In this document: piece by piece, positions 9,251 to 17,476 of the stretch | Layout: each line of letters begins with the position of its first letter | Position numbering within the stretch: the stretch's first letter is position 1 | NCBI RefSeq assembly: GCF_030454045.1 | Contig: NZ_JAKDJE010000019.1 | Coordinates: forward strand, 1-45,432 | From: Psychrobacter sp. | GTDB taxonomy: Bacteria; Pseudomonadota; Gammaproteobacteria; Pseudomonadales; Moraxellaceae | Reading direction: 5' to 3' | Length of the DNA: 45,432 bases | The notes under the pieces: model-generated | Database searches by the model: none | Told to the model about the DNA's origin: nothing | Seen by the model: only the letters and a program-made list of their open reading frames with translations | Translations under genes and position numbers: made by a program

Positions 9251-10804
9251 ATGATGCAGTTGCCGTACAGTTTTGCAAAACGCCATCAGATTTTGGCCAT
9301 ACTTGCGATTGACCCCGAGTTACCGCCGACTTTGGTGCTCACTAAAGCTACGCCATTGTCTGCAATCAATGAAGCTGTGCGGTTTTTGCAGCAGCAAGGC
9401 AGCCGCAGCGTACCCAATTATGACAGCGTCAGCTCTGAGGATTTTGAAAAACGTATGAACGCCGCTTATGCTGGCAATACAGGAGAGTCGCAACATATCG
9501 CTGCTGGTCTTGAAGATCATCCTGATCTTGATAGCTTAGCTGATAGCGTCCCTGAAACTGAAGATTTGATGGATCAACAAGATGATGCGCCCATTATCCG
9601 TCTGATCAATGCATTATTGTCAGAAGCGATTCGTTTGAATGCGTCGGACATTCATATTGAAACCTTTGAAAAACGTTTGGTCGTCCGCTTCCGCGTTGAT
9701 GGCGAGCTTAAAGAAATCATCACGCCAAAGCGTCAACTCGCGCCATTACTGGTATCACGTATCAAAGTCATGGCCAAACTGGATATCGCAGAAAAGCGTG
9801 TACCGCAAGATGGGCGTATTAGTTTGCGCCTAGCGGGACGTGAGGTCGATGTGCGTGTATCAACACTACCGTCGAGCTTTGGTGAGCGTGTGGTGATGCG
9901 TTTACTAGACAAGCAAGCTGGTCGGTTGAACATGACGTATTTGGGACTATCCGACAACGACTATACCGAGCTTAAACGTTTGATTCATCGTCCGCATGGC
10001 ATTATTTTGGTGACGGGGCCGACAGGCTCGGGTAAAACCACGACGCTATACTCTGCATTGACGGATTTGAATGACCAAACGCGTAACATCTTGACCGCTG
10101 AAGATCCGATTGAGTTTCAGCTCGATGGTATCGGACAGACACAGGTCAATAATAAAGTCGATATGACTTTTGCCAAAAGTTTGCGCGCAATGTTGCGTCA
10201 AGATCCGGACGTGGTGATGGTCGGTGAGATTCGCGATTTGGAAACGGCAGAAATTGCTGTACAAGCGTCTTTGACAGGGCATTTGGTCCTATCAACGCTG
10301 CATACCAATACCGCTATCGGCGCGGTGACTCGTTTGCAAGACATGGGCGTTGAGCCATTTTTATTATCGTCGTCATTGATCGGTGTGGTGGCACAGCGCT
10401 TGGTACGCACGCTTTGTCCCCACTGTCATGGCTGGCAAGCTGCTGACCCAGAGCAAGCCAAGCTGTTTACCGAGATTGGTATTGAGCCAATTTTAGAAGG
10501 TAAGGCTACAAATATCGCAAACCAGCCTATTCGTCTTCCCAAGCCCGTGGGCTGTGATAAGTGCAATCAGTCAGGGTTCAAAGGACGTACGGCGATATAT
10601 GAAGTCGTGCCCGTCGATGATACGCTGCGCCGCCTGATTCATAGTAATACCGCTGAGTATGAGTTAGAAGCGTATGCTCGCCAGCAGACACCATCGATTC
10701 GTGCGGATGGTCTACGTAAAGTTATAGAAGGGCGCACGACTTTAGAAGAGGTGCTGCGAGTGACCAAAGAAAGCGCATTGACTGACGATACGATATTGGT
10801 ATAA
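9251..10804 (+). CDS. gspE: Type II secretion system ATPase GspE
   Basis: GspE is the cytoplasmic hexameric ATPase that powers pseudopilus assembly in type II secretion. The 517 residues begin with the LPYSFAKRH type N1E domain, followed by the core AAA domain. Walker A GPTGSGKT is at residues 256-263, and an Asp box and Walker B (MVGEIRDLETAE) and a His box (LSTLHTN) follow. A zinc-binding tetracysteine loop lies at C389/C392 and C435/C438. The LPYSFA start and the single N1E-type domain favour GspE over PilB. Two adjacent Met codons at the start leave a one-residue ambiguity. It stands alone here; gspF and gspG lie 8-11 kb downstream. The following 120 nt contain only a long-loop inverted repeat and no clear terminator. 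Confidence 0.93.
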   Translation: MMQLPYSFAKRHQILAILAIDPELPPTLVLTKATPLSAINEAVRFLQQQGSRSVPNYDSVSSEDFEKRMNAAYAGNTGESQHIAAGLEDHPDLDSLADSVPETEDLMDQQDDAPIIRLINALLSEAIRLNASDIHIETFEKRLVVRFRVDGELKEIITPKRQLAPLLVSRIKVMAKLDIAEKRVPQDGRISLRLAGREVDVRVSTLPSSFGERVVMRLLDKQAGRLNMTYLGLSDNDYTELKRLIHRPHGIILVTGPTGSGKTTTLYSALTDLNDQTRNILTAEDPIEFQLDGIGQTQVNNKVDMTFAKSLRAMLRQDPDVVMVGEIRDLETAEIAVQASLTGHLVLSTLHTNTAIGAVTRLQDMGVEPFLLSSSLIGVVAQRLVRTLCPHCHGWQAADPEQAKLFTEIGIEPILEGKATNIANQPIRLPKPVGCDKCNQSGFKGRTAIYEVVPVDDTLRRLIHSNTAEYELEAYARQQTPSIRADGLRKVIEGRTTLEEVLRVTKESALTDDTILV

Positions 10805-10924
10805 ATGCTTGGATACAAGTGGTGCGCCAAAATAGTGGCAGATCAGTAAACCATCAAGATAAGACAAAGGGTGTGGCGTCCTGATGGTTTGCTAACAGTG
10901 TGTCATCAATTTCTTAAATCGTTG

Positions 10925-11032
10925 TTATTTGGCAGCGACACACTCAATCTCGACACTGGCGCCTGCGGCCAACTCCGATACGCCAAACGCAGAGCGTACA
11001 GGGTAAGGTCTAGACAGTTCCATCTTATAGAC
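10925..11032 (-). pseudogene. C-terminal remnant of a RidA/YjgF-family gene
   Basis: On the minus strand the last 35 codons read VYKMELSRPYPVRSAFGVSE then LAAGASVEIECVAAK, which closely resembles the C-terminus of RidA-family enamine/imine deaminases, including the conserved arginine. The frame stays open to 11122 but residues before VYK do not resemble the family. The usual N-terminal two thirds (about 95 residues) is missing from the upstream sequence. I read this as a 5'-deleted pseudogene. The DUF4442 gene follows 50-60 nt further along the plus coordinates on the same strand, so the deletion may have joined the two regions. Confidence 0.7.
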
Positions 11033-11182
11033 TTTCCATGACCCATGGTGGGGCAAATAAATAGGTGATAAGTTTGGACATCCCTGTCTCCTTATGGGGG
11101 TAACTACAGATATGCTAATCATGTGACAGCTATATAGTAGATAGCGCCTATCAAGCTTATGTCAGTGCCATAGCGTGATCCA

Positions 11183-11911
11183 TTATTTGCTATCAATTGT
11201 CTCATGATCTATAGACAGGGCGTCCTCGTTTTTGCTCTTTGCTTGAGCATCGCTGTCATACTCTGCTGCTTTTTCATTTGCTTTGCCTTGGCGGCGCGCC
11301 TCTAGTTCAGATTTTGGAATCCAAGCCCATGTCATCTCAACCACGATTGGGTCACGGTCACTATCAGACTCGCGATCATCAATGACACAAGGAATGACCA
11401 TTTCACCTTTTGGCGTATTCAAGATCTGCAAGCGCTGCTCATCAGACAGACTGGCTATAGCGGCAATTTGACCTTTTTTGATCGGCCGATAAAAGTTAAC
11501 CGAGTAAGACTTAATCAGTAGGACACGGTCAGAAGGTAGGTTTAAGCCCAAGATAAAGCCCGTTGCCGTCTCAGCCAGTAACGTGATGGCAACAGCATGA
11601 ATAGAGCCAATGTGGTTCTGTACATTTTTAGTATTATTGAGACTGACGATCACTTGATTGGGTTCGACCATTTCATAATATACGCCCGTTGTTCCTACGT
11701 ACGGCACCACTTTTCCAAAAGCTTTTGATAAAATGCTCGAGCGTGCACTCGCAGGCAGATACTTGGTGACGGAGAGTAATTTGGTAAACTGATTGCTAAT
11801 GGGTTTTAGCGTGCTACTGGGTTTTTCGATGGACGCTTTTGTGCTGTCAGATACGATGGCTGATTTTATATTGGTCCGCTTGTTGGGGCGTTTTTTCAAT
11901 AATCCTGACAT
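11183..11911 (-). CDS. DUF4442 hotdog-fold putative thioesterase
   Basis: The 242-residue protein has a Lys/Ser-rich N-terminus of about 45 residues, a core of about 150 residues, and an acidic, charged C-terminal tail. The core includes VGTTGVYYEM, the NHIGSIHAVAITLLAETATG segment and KSYSVNFYRPIKKG. These match the DUF4442 / YiiD C-terminal hotdog fold, where the conserved N/H helix region corresponds to the PaaI-type acyl-CoA thioesterase site. The substrate is unknown. There is no signal peptide, so it is probably cytoplasmic. It is flanked by a RidA remnant and the divergent mcrB-like gene, neither of which gives a functional hint. Fold assignment is fairly confident; activity is inference. 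Confidence 0.72.
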   Translation of the reverse strand: MSGLLKKRPNKRTNIKSAIVSDSTKASIEKPSSTLKPISNQFTKLLSVTKYLPASARSSILSKAFGKVVPYVGTTGVYYEMVEPNQVIVSLNNTKNVQNHIGSIHAVAITLLAETATGFILGLNLPSDRVLLIKSYSVNFYRPIKKGQIAAIASLSDEQRLQILNTPKGEMVIPCVIDDRESDSDRDPIVVEMTWAWIPKSELEARRQGKANEKAAEYDSDAQAKSKNEDALSIDHETIDSK

Positions 11912-12129
11912 ACAAAATTCCTTACTGTAGATAGATCGAATGATGGGTTGTGATAGTGGTAAAAATAGAGGTTAGCAAAATCACTATCCATCTTATGGTA
12001 CCTCAACTCAGGGGTTCCTACTATTATTAGCATGAACTGCTGCGCTTATAAATCTGCTGAGTCAATAGTATCTTACGCGCTGCCCTATAATAGCGTGATA
12101 GATATGCGACTTGTCTTATAAATTTTACG

Positions 12130-13611
12130 ATGCTGGATAATACTATGCCTGACATGTCCACCCACGAGCCGACCAATATTATTTATACTGGCGTTGCGGG
12201 GACAGGAAAAACCTATCGATTGCTCCAAATCGCGAAGCAATATACTGATTGTCTGCATGAGACAGATAATGAAGCGCTACTTGGGCAGCTGTTGCAAAGC
12301 CTAAGCTGGCGTGATGTTGTATGCTTGATATTCTTAGATCTTCAGTCAAAAAAGCAAGATTTGGTAAAAGTACCTGAATTGGTTAATCATATATTCTTTG
12401 CTACAAAAGCACTGCAAAACGATCGAGAGAAAAACCTAAGCAATACCGCTTGGTCTGTATTGCAAATGCACAGTCCTACGACGTCAGACACAGTGAGTTA
12501 TAAAAACCGTGCCAGCCAAGCGTATTTTGATAAAGATAGCAGCGGCGCATGGTATTTATTGCCTGAGAGTAGGGGGCTATTAACAGAGCTATCACAGCAA
12601 TTGGCGGAGTTTAAGCAAGCGCAGCGCGACCACCAAACCAATCAAAATCAAAGTATGGGTCAGCAGCGTTTTAGTATGGTGAGCTTCCATCAAGCCTATG
12701 GCTATGAGGAGTTTGTGGAGGGTATTCGCCCTATGATAGGCCGCTCGACTCACACCCACAACAGTCACTCTAATCAGACCCAGATGAGCTATGGTATTCA
12801 AGATGGTGCGTTTTTAACGCTGTGTCAGCGCGCGGCGCGTGATCCTCAGCGTCGTTATGCAATGTTGATTGATGAGATCAACCGTGCCAACGTATCACGA
12901 GTATTTGGTGAGCTGCTCAGTTTGATTGAGCCAGACAAGCGAGCTGGCAAGCCAAATGCGATGACGGTCAATTTGGCATACTCTGGTCGTGCGTTTAGTG
13001 TGCCTGAGAACGTGGACATTTATGCCACTATGAATACCCAAGATCACTCGCTTGCACCCCTTGATATGGCGCTGCGTCGACGTTTTCGTTTTATTGATTG
13101 TCCGCCGCAGCCTGAATTATTGCCCACGATTGGCGAGGACAGCAACACGTCCGATCTTTTGCCAACAAACATAATAGATTTGGGTCAATTACTGACAGGC
13201 CTAAACACGCGTATCACACAGACGCTAGGGGCTGAGGCACAGTTGGGTCATGCGTTTTTATTTTCAATTGATGATTTGGCTCAATTACAAACGGCGTTGG
13301 TTGAACAAATAATTCCGCAACTGGCGCAATCTGCTGGCGGTCAAGTGGCTATATTGCAATATATTTTTAGAGATGAGCAGCAGCCGTTAAGGACGCAGTT
13401 TATTCATGATAGCCAAACGGTGATGAGTCATGATTTGCATCGTTCGCTCAACCATTCAAATGACACGTTGCCCCAGCATCAGTTGTTCGCCGGACAGGGT
13501 GCGCTCTTTGGTCAAGCGATGGATGTGGGCGGTTATAGAATTAATGCCGACCTTGTTGCTAAGACTGGTGAGTTTGGCAAGCCCGCTATCTATCAGCGTT
13601 TGTATGAGTAA
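12130..13611 (+). CDS. mcrB: McrB-like AAA+ GTPase/ATPase of a McrBC-type restriction system
   Basis: McrB is the motor subunit of modification-dependent (type IV) restriction and drives cleavage by McrC. Walker A GVAGTGKT is at residues 21-28, the family's FHQAYGYEEF at 186-195, Walker B MLIDEIN at 245-251, and the McrB signature MNTQD at 301-305, followed by the LRRRFRF arginine segment. Compared with E. coli McrB there is no N-terminal DNA-recognition domain before Walker A, and the stretch between Walker A and the FHQ motif is about 155 residues long. That stretch contains VSYKNRASQAYFDKDSSGAWYL, seen in some long McrB relatives. The next gene starts 12 nt downstream. A TATAAT at 12086-12091 may be the -10 of the promoter. 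Confidence 0.88.
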   Translation: MLDNTMPDMSTHEPTNIIYTGVAGTGKTYRLLQIAKQYTDCLHETDNEALLGQLLQSLSWRDVVCLIFLDLQSKKQDLVKVPELVNHIFFATKALQNDREKNLSNTAWSVLQMHSPTTSDTVSYKNRASQAYFDKDSSGAWYLLPESRGLLTELSQQLAEFKQAQRDHQTNQNQSMGQQRFSMVSFHQAYGYEEFVEGIRPMIGRSTHTHNSHSNQTQMSYGIQDGAFLTLCQRAARDPQRRYAMLIDEINRANVSRVFGELLSLIEPDKRAGKPNAMTVNLAYSGRAFSVPENVDIYATMNTQDHSLAPLDMALRRRFRFIDCPPQPELLPTIGEDSNTSDLLPTNIIDLGQLLTGLNTRITQTLGAEAQLGHAFLFSIDDLAQLQTALVEQIIPQLAQSAGGQVAILQYIFRDEQQPLRTQFIHDSQTVMSHDLHRSLNHSNDTLPQHQLFAGQGALFGQAMDVGGYRINADLVAKTGEFGKPAIYQRLYE

Positions 13612-13623
13612 GGTGGCTGTTTA

Positions 13624-15183
13624 GTGAGAACTCATAATCAATATTATGCGCAAGGAAACTATATTAATGCAGATAATATTAATGCAGATAATATTAATGC
13701 AGATAATATTAATGCAGACAGTTTTTATGCTCGTATGCCTAACAGTAAGGCTCTCGTAGCAAATGTTATCACGGTATTTGAGCATCAACGCCTCACACTA
13801 CGAGATTTTTGCCATATATCGGATTTTCATTGGTTAATGGCGCAAGAGTTTGCTGTGTTTACCATCAAGCGTCAGCAAGGACAATGGCAGCTCAAGGTCG
13901 GGCATCATATAGGCATCATCTTACTGCCAAGTGGTATGACACTTGAGCTATTACCAAAACTGAATCAATCCACTCAATATAATAATATTGCTCAGACTCG
14001 TCACTGGGTACAAAGCATGTTATCTGATTTAACTCGTCTTGATGCGCGTCAAAGTCGTAAACTGCCTAATATGAAAAATTTGGGTCAGTTTAGTGGTCAG
14101 TCGATGGCGTTACCCATAGAGGCGCCGCCTTTGTCCGATTGGTTGGTGACGCAATTTTTAGAACGCTTGGTTCACTATCAGCCCGTCCAGCACTATCAGG
14201 CGCATACTCAAAACCAGTCAGCCATACAAGGGCGATTGCTCATTAAAGAGCAGCTTCGCTACAATAGTATGCAGCCGCATAAATTTTTCTGTGAGCGTAG
14301 TGTGCTCAGTCAAGACATGTTGGCCAATCGGTTGATTAAAAGTGCGTTACTCTACTTGATGCCGCTATTGTCTCAGTCGATGTGCTCAACTCTTTTGCAG
14401 CCATGGCGGCCGTTATCTGGGCTAAGTCGACAGGAAAGGCTGCGACTCTCCTCCATTTATACCCAAGCAAAGCGGCAACTAGATGTTCAGCCACTTCAAA
14501 AACAAAAACTGCGCGCCGCTCAGCAATTAGTAGATTTGGCTTATTGGCTATTACAGCAATCGGAGGCGGCGACAGGTTACGGTATTGATCCTGCCAAACT
14601 AAACCGATCTCAGCTACGCTTATGTGTATTGATTGATATGAATCAGGCGTTTGAACAATGGGCAAGTCAGCGCATCGCATCGATGTTTCAACAACTCAGT
14701 CACAATTGTCGGCCCCTGTATCAAACCCAAAGTGTCTGGCTAAATGATGCTCAGGGACAGGCATGCGTATCTATACGGCCTGATCTACTCATCTATCAAG
14801 CAGCTGCTGATAATAGTAACCACGCGATGCACAATACTATGATGCATAAAACAGAGCAAAAAGGCCGTTATAGTCATGTCATCGACATTAAGTGGAAATA
14901 CCTGTCTCATGCAGCGGCTATTAGCGCAAGCGATGCTTATCAGTTGACCAGCTATGCACAAGCTTATCAAGCGGGGCAAGGTTGGATGGTATATCCGGTA
15001 CTAGGAGACGCGCGACAACCAGTAGCACTTAGGCCGCAAATTTATCAAGGTGGCGATTGCGATCATAACAGAGGGTGTGATCATCACGATGAAGGCCAAG
15101 CGGCGTTGTGGCTGATACCGTTCGATGTACTGAGCGGGACGATCAATCATGACTGTCTCATACATCTGATGTCAGTATCATAA
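13624..15183 (+). CDS. mcrC: McrC-like PD-(D/E)XK endonuclease subunit
   Basis: McrC is the nuclease partner of McrB. The 519-residue product has an N-terminal beta-rich domain (TVFEHQRLTL onward) and a C-terminal nuclease core. The core shows RPD with D387, then VIDIKWKYL giving D421-x-K423, the expected PD...DxK catalytic pattern. The LIDMNQAFEQW helix before it is also typical of McrC. I chose GTG 13624 because AAGGTGG lies 7 nt upstream and the gap from mcrB is only 12 nt. With this start the protein opens with four INADN-type repeats encoded by a 15-bp tandem repeat; a start at Met38 or so would skip them. The pair is likely one operon. The modified base recognised cannot be predicted. 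Confidence 0.87.
   Translation: MRTHNQYYAQGNYINADNINADNINADNINADSFYARMPNSKALVANVITVFEHQRLTLRDFCHISDFHWLMAQEFAVFTIKRQQGQWQLKVGHHIGIILLPSGMTLELLPKLNQSTQYNNIAQTRHWVQSMLSDLTRLDARQSRKLPNMKNLGQFSGQSMALPIEAPPLSDWLVTQFLERLVHYQPVQHYQAHTQNQSAIQGRLLIKEQLRYNSMQPHKFFCERSVLSQDMLANRLIKSALLYLMPLLSQSMCSTLLQPWRPLSGLSRQERLRLSSIYTQAKRQLDVQPLQKQKLRAAQQLVDLAYWLLQQSEAATGYGIDPAKLNRSQLRLCVLIDMNQAFEQWASQRIASMFQQLSHNCRPLYQTQSVWLNDAQGQACVSIRPDLLIYQAAADNSNHAMHNTMMHKTEQKGRYSHVIDIKWKYLSHAAAISASDAYQLTSYAQAYQAGQGWMVYPVLGDARQPVALRPQIYQGGDCDHNRGCDHHDEGQAALWLIPFDVLSGTINHDCLIHLMSVS
13663..13722 (+). repeat. In-frame 15-bp tandem repeat at the start of mcrC
   Basis: The unit ATTAATGCAGATAAT occurs three times exactly (13663-13707), followed by a fourth copy with two changed bases. 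Each unit encodes Ile-Asn-Ala-Asp-Asn. The unit is a multiple of three, so copy-number change would lengthen or shorten the protein without shifting frame. Confidence 0.95.
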
Positions 15184-15297
15184 TTTTATTACGGTGAAAT
15201 GTCATGCTGGATAATGGGCTTTTTCAGCGACGTTTTTATCCGATTGCCTCTTTTTAAAAGAATTTTGCATTTATTTTAAATTAATCGAAAATAGGTG

Positions 15298-15326
15298 TTG
15301 ACACAATCGCCTTTACCCCTTAATAT
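15298..15326 (+). promoter_or_regulatory. Near-consensus sigma-70 promoter for tRNA-Pro
   Basis: TTGACA (15298-15303), a 17-nt spacer and TAATAT (15321-15326) make an almost perfect housekeeping promoter about 90 nt before the tRNA-Pro gene. This fits strong stable-RNA transcription. Confidence 0.88.
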
Positions 15327-15414
15327 GTGCACCTCGATAGCGAGGAACATTAACAAGTTAGCGGCATTGCCAACAACGAGTTACTCAACAAACTATCGTG
15401 ATAATAGAGAATTT

Positions 15415-15491
<77 letters not shown>

Positions 15492-15502
15492 TCTATTTTA
15501 AG

Positions 15503-15522
15503 AGCCTTACAGGCTTTTTTTT
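15503..15522 (+). terminator. Terminator after tRNA-Pro
   Basis: AGCCT (15503-15507) and AGGCT (15511-15515) form a short hairpin with a 3-nt loop, followed by a run of T's to 15522. The stem is small but the T-tract is strong. Confidence 0.6.
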
Positions 15523-15599
15523 ATGTATAATGATTTAGTTTCTGATATAGTAAATACTGTATGGAGAGTCTAAATTAAGTATATAAAAGTCCTCTAAGA

Positions 15600-15676
15600 G
15601 CGCCTGTAGCTCAGCTGGATAGAGCATCTCCCTTCTAAGGAGGTGGTCGCAGGTTCGAATCCTGCCAGGCGCGCCA
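15600..15676 (+). tRNA. tRNA-Arg (anticodon TCT)
   Basis: A 77-nt cloverleaf with encoded CCA. Acceptor arms GCGCCTG and CAGGCGC pair fully. The anticodon loop CTTCTAA gives TCT, reading AGA/AGG. The D-arm GCTCAGCTGGATAGAGC and the T-arm AGGTTCGAATCCT are standard. It lies 40 nt before tRNA-His and is probably co-transcribed with it. Confidence 0.97.
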
Positions 15677-15716
15677 TTTAGCCTGCAAATCTTGCCTTCT
15701 TCTTGGCAGTAGTTAT

Positions 15717-15793
15717 GGCGGTTGTAGCTCAGTTGGTAGAGCCCCGGGTTGTGATCTCGGTTGTCGTGGGTTCGAGTCCCATCAGTCGCCCCA
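15717..15793 (+). tRNA. tRNA-His (anticodon GTG)
   Basis: A 77-nt gene that includes the extra 5' G (G-1) characteristic of tRNA-His, and an encoded CCA. The anticodon loop TTGTGAT gives GTG. The layout matches E. coli tRNA-His base for base in length. The acceptor stem contains two G-T wobbles (GGCGGTT with AGTCGCC). Confidence 0.96.
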
Positions 15794-15855
15794 TTCTATA
15801 CTATCTACGTATAAATTCTATCCTTATAATACACACTATATTAAGTCATCGCATC

Positions 15856-15879
15856 CGCCATTGTTGGCGTTTTTTTTTT
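15856..15879 (+). terminator. Terminator after tRNA-Arg/tRNA-His
   Basis: CGCCA (15856-15860) and TGGCG (15865-15869) form a stem with a TTGT loop, followed by a run of ten T's. It closes the tRNA cluster. Confidence 0.75.
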
Positions 15880-16254
15880 GCCTGTTTGATTTCTATTTTT
15901 CTGCACTATCCTATACTATTAATCTGCTAAAATCCCAAGCCTCGTATCGTGACGAGCTTATTATTGCCCCAACCTTGTGATAGGTTTGTTTAAACCTGCG
16001 TTGACTGCGTGTGCTCGGCTATTCGTTAGTAGGGCTTATAAGTGAATAGACAAGATATTTTAAATCGTGCATTATGCTTACACTTTTATTTATTTGTTTT
16101 ATTGATCAAATAGCGAGCTCTTAGAGCAAGTATAGATATAAAAAACGAGTCGAAACACCTTGCTAAGTATACATTGAAGAATTTAAAAGCATTTCGGGTA
16201 TATAGCTGTCTTTTAAGATTTGTTATTGACTCTGTATTATTAAGGAACTGATTG
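15880..16254. other. Non-coding stretch upstream of the AraC-type regulator gene
   Basis: About 375 bases with no supportable gene. The region is AT-rich and should carry the promoter of the regulator gene. AAGGA at 16242-16246 is its ribosome site. No operator could be recognised. Confidence 0.45.
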
Positions 16255-17190
16255 ATGGACGCATTGAGCGTATTGCTACAGAATGTGTACTTATTTGAGA
16301 CTAAGTATTATCGTTTGAATGGTGCTGGCAATTGGTCTTATTCTATGAGTAGAAAAGACACCATTTTATTTTATTTGGTGATGTCGGGCGGTTTTTGTAT
16401 TGATGTTGGCAATGATCTGCGTGAGGCTCGTGCAGGTGACATGATTATGATCCCAAACGCGCACAAGCATGTGAGCTATGCGCTTAATCACAATGGTGAG
16501 CACGCCCAGTCGCTCGATGAGTTGTTGGTCAGTTGTGAGGATTGTATCCTCAATATCGATGGGGACGGCGATCCTAATTCGTCTTTGATACTCATTGAAT
16601 GTAAGTATGATAAAGAGATGATCAATCCTTTATTGTCTGTGCTACCACCCATATTGCCTGAGCTTAATGACGCCGCTGATGGTCGCTTTGAGGTGATCGA
16701 TGTGGAGATTAAGCTGTTAACCTTGGAGTCTGAGCATGAGCGTATGGGTAAGACGGCAGTTATCAATCATTGGGCGAGTATCATGATGATTGAGTGTTTG
16801 CGTGTCTATATCGAGAGCCTACCTGAAGCGACTGAGAATTGGCTCAAGGCCATGAAAGATCCGTTTTTGACCAAGGCGCTAGCAGCAATGCATGAGGCAC
16901 CCAGTCAAAGCTGGACCATCCATCAGCTTGCAGAAGTGGCAGGTATGTCACGCTCAAGCTTCGCTCAGCGTTTCAAAGACACGGTGGGGATGCCGCCGCT
17001 TACTTATTTGATTGATTATCGCTTGCGTTTGGCTGCCCGTTATTTGCGTTTGCAACAAAACAGCATCAGCCGTATCAGTGAGATGGTAGGCTATGCGTCA
17101 GACTCGACGTTTAGTCAGGCATTCAAGCGGGTGTATGGTGTTTCACCAAAAGCCTATCGTCAGGAGTATCAACAGCAAAAGCTTGCGTAG
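16255..17190 (+). CDS. AraC-family transcriptional regulator with N-terminal cupin domain
   Basis: The 311-residue protein has an N-terminal AraC-binding cupin-type domain (residues about 10-190), with an SGGFCIDVG beta segment and a DMIMIPNAHKHV metal-site-like His pair. The C-terminus (about 210-305) has two helix-turn-helix motifs: WTIHQLAEVAGMSRSSFAQRFKD, then the second helix and the YASDSTFSQAFKRVYGVSP signature. The cupin style resembles the RCS-type regulators of fatty-acid or stress genes, but the effector is not predictable. ATG 16255 is preferred to TTG 16252 because AAGGA then sits 8 nt upstream. The gene has its own terminator. Neighbours (tRNAs and a hypothetical gene) do not reveal a target. 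Confidence 0.9.
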   Translation: MDALSVLLQNVYLFETKYYRLNGAGNWSYSMSRKDTILFYLVMSGGFCIDVGNDLREARAGDMIMIPNAHKHVSYALNHNGEHAQSLDELLVSCEDCILNIDGDGDPNSSLILIECKYDKEMINPLLSVLPPILPELNDAADGRFEVIDVEIKLLTLESEHERMGKTAVINHWASIMMIECLRVYIESLPEATENWLKAMKDPFLTKALAAMHEAPSQSWTIHQLAEVAGMSRSSFAQRFKDTVGMPPLTYLIDYRLRLAARYLRLQQNSISRISEMVGYASDSTFSQAFKRVYGVSPKAYRQEYQQQKLA

Positions 17191-17223
17191 ACCATACCCC
17201 TTATATCCATGATTCTCTATCCG

Positions 17224-17260
17224 AGCGTTAAGGCGATTTATATGTCCTTAGCGCTTTTTT
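17224..17260 (+). terminator. Terminator after the AraC-family gene
   Basis: AGCGTTAAGG (17224-17233) pairs with CCTTAGCGCT (17246-17255) with one bulge and a 12-nt loop, followed by a run of T's. Confidence 0.65.
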
Positions 17261-17476
17261 GTTTTTTATTGATCGATGATGCATAGAGACAAAAAACTTG
17301 CCAGTCAGCTGGCGCTATTTTCGTTAGGCAAGGCTGACAATGGGCTTGTGTTCAGGTACTATGGGAGAGTGTGTCGTCGAGGTGTGAGCGTTCGTATTTG
17401 ACGCATAATATGTGACTGTATATCCGTTGCATAAAAGGATCGAGACGATGTTTATTTTTGCTGCTGATGGTATGTT

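Noticed and set aside
10848..10890. AAACCATCA / TGATGGTTT inverted repeat after gspE
   Set aside because: The loop is about 25 nt and no T-run follows, so it is not a convincing terminator.
13663..13722. Phase-variable on/off switch in mcrC
   Set aside because: The 15-bp unit keeps the reading frame, so copy changes cannot switch the gene off by frameshift.
15703..15930. ORF across tRNA-His
   Set aside because: It covers a clear tRNA and its terminator; no coding signal.
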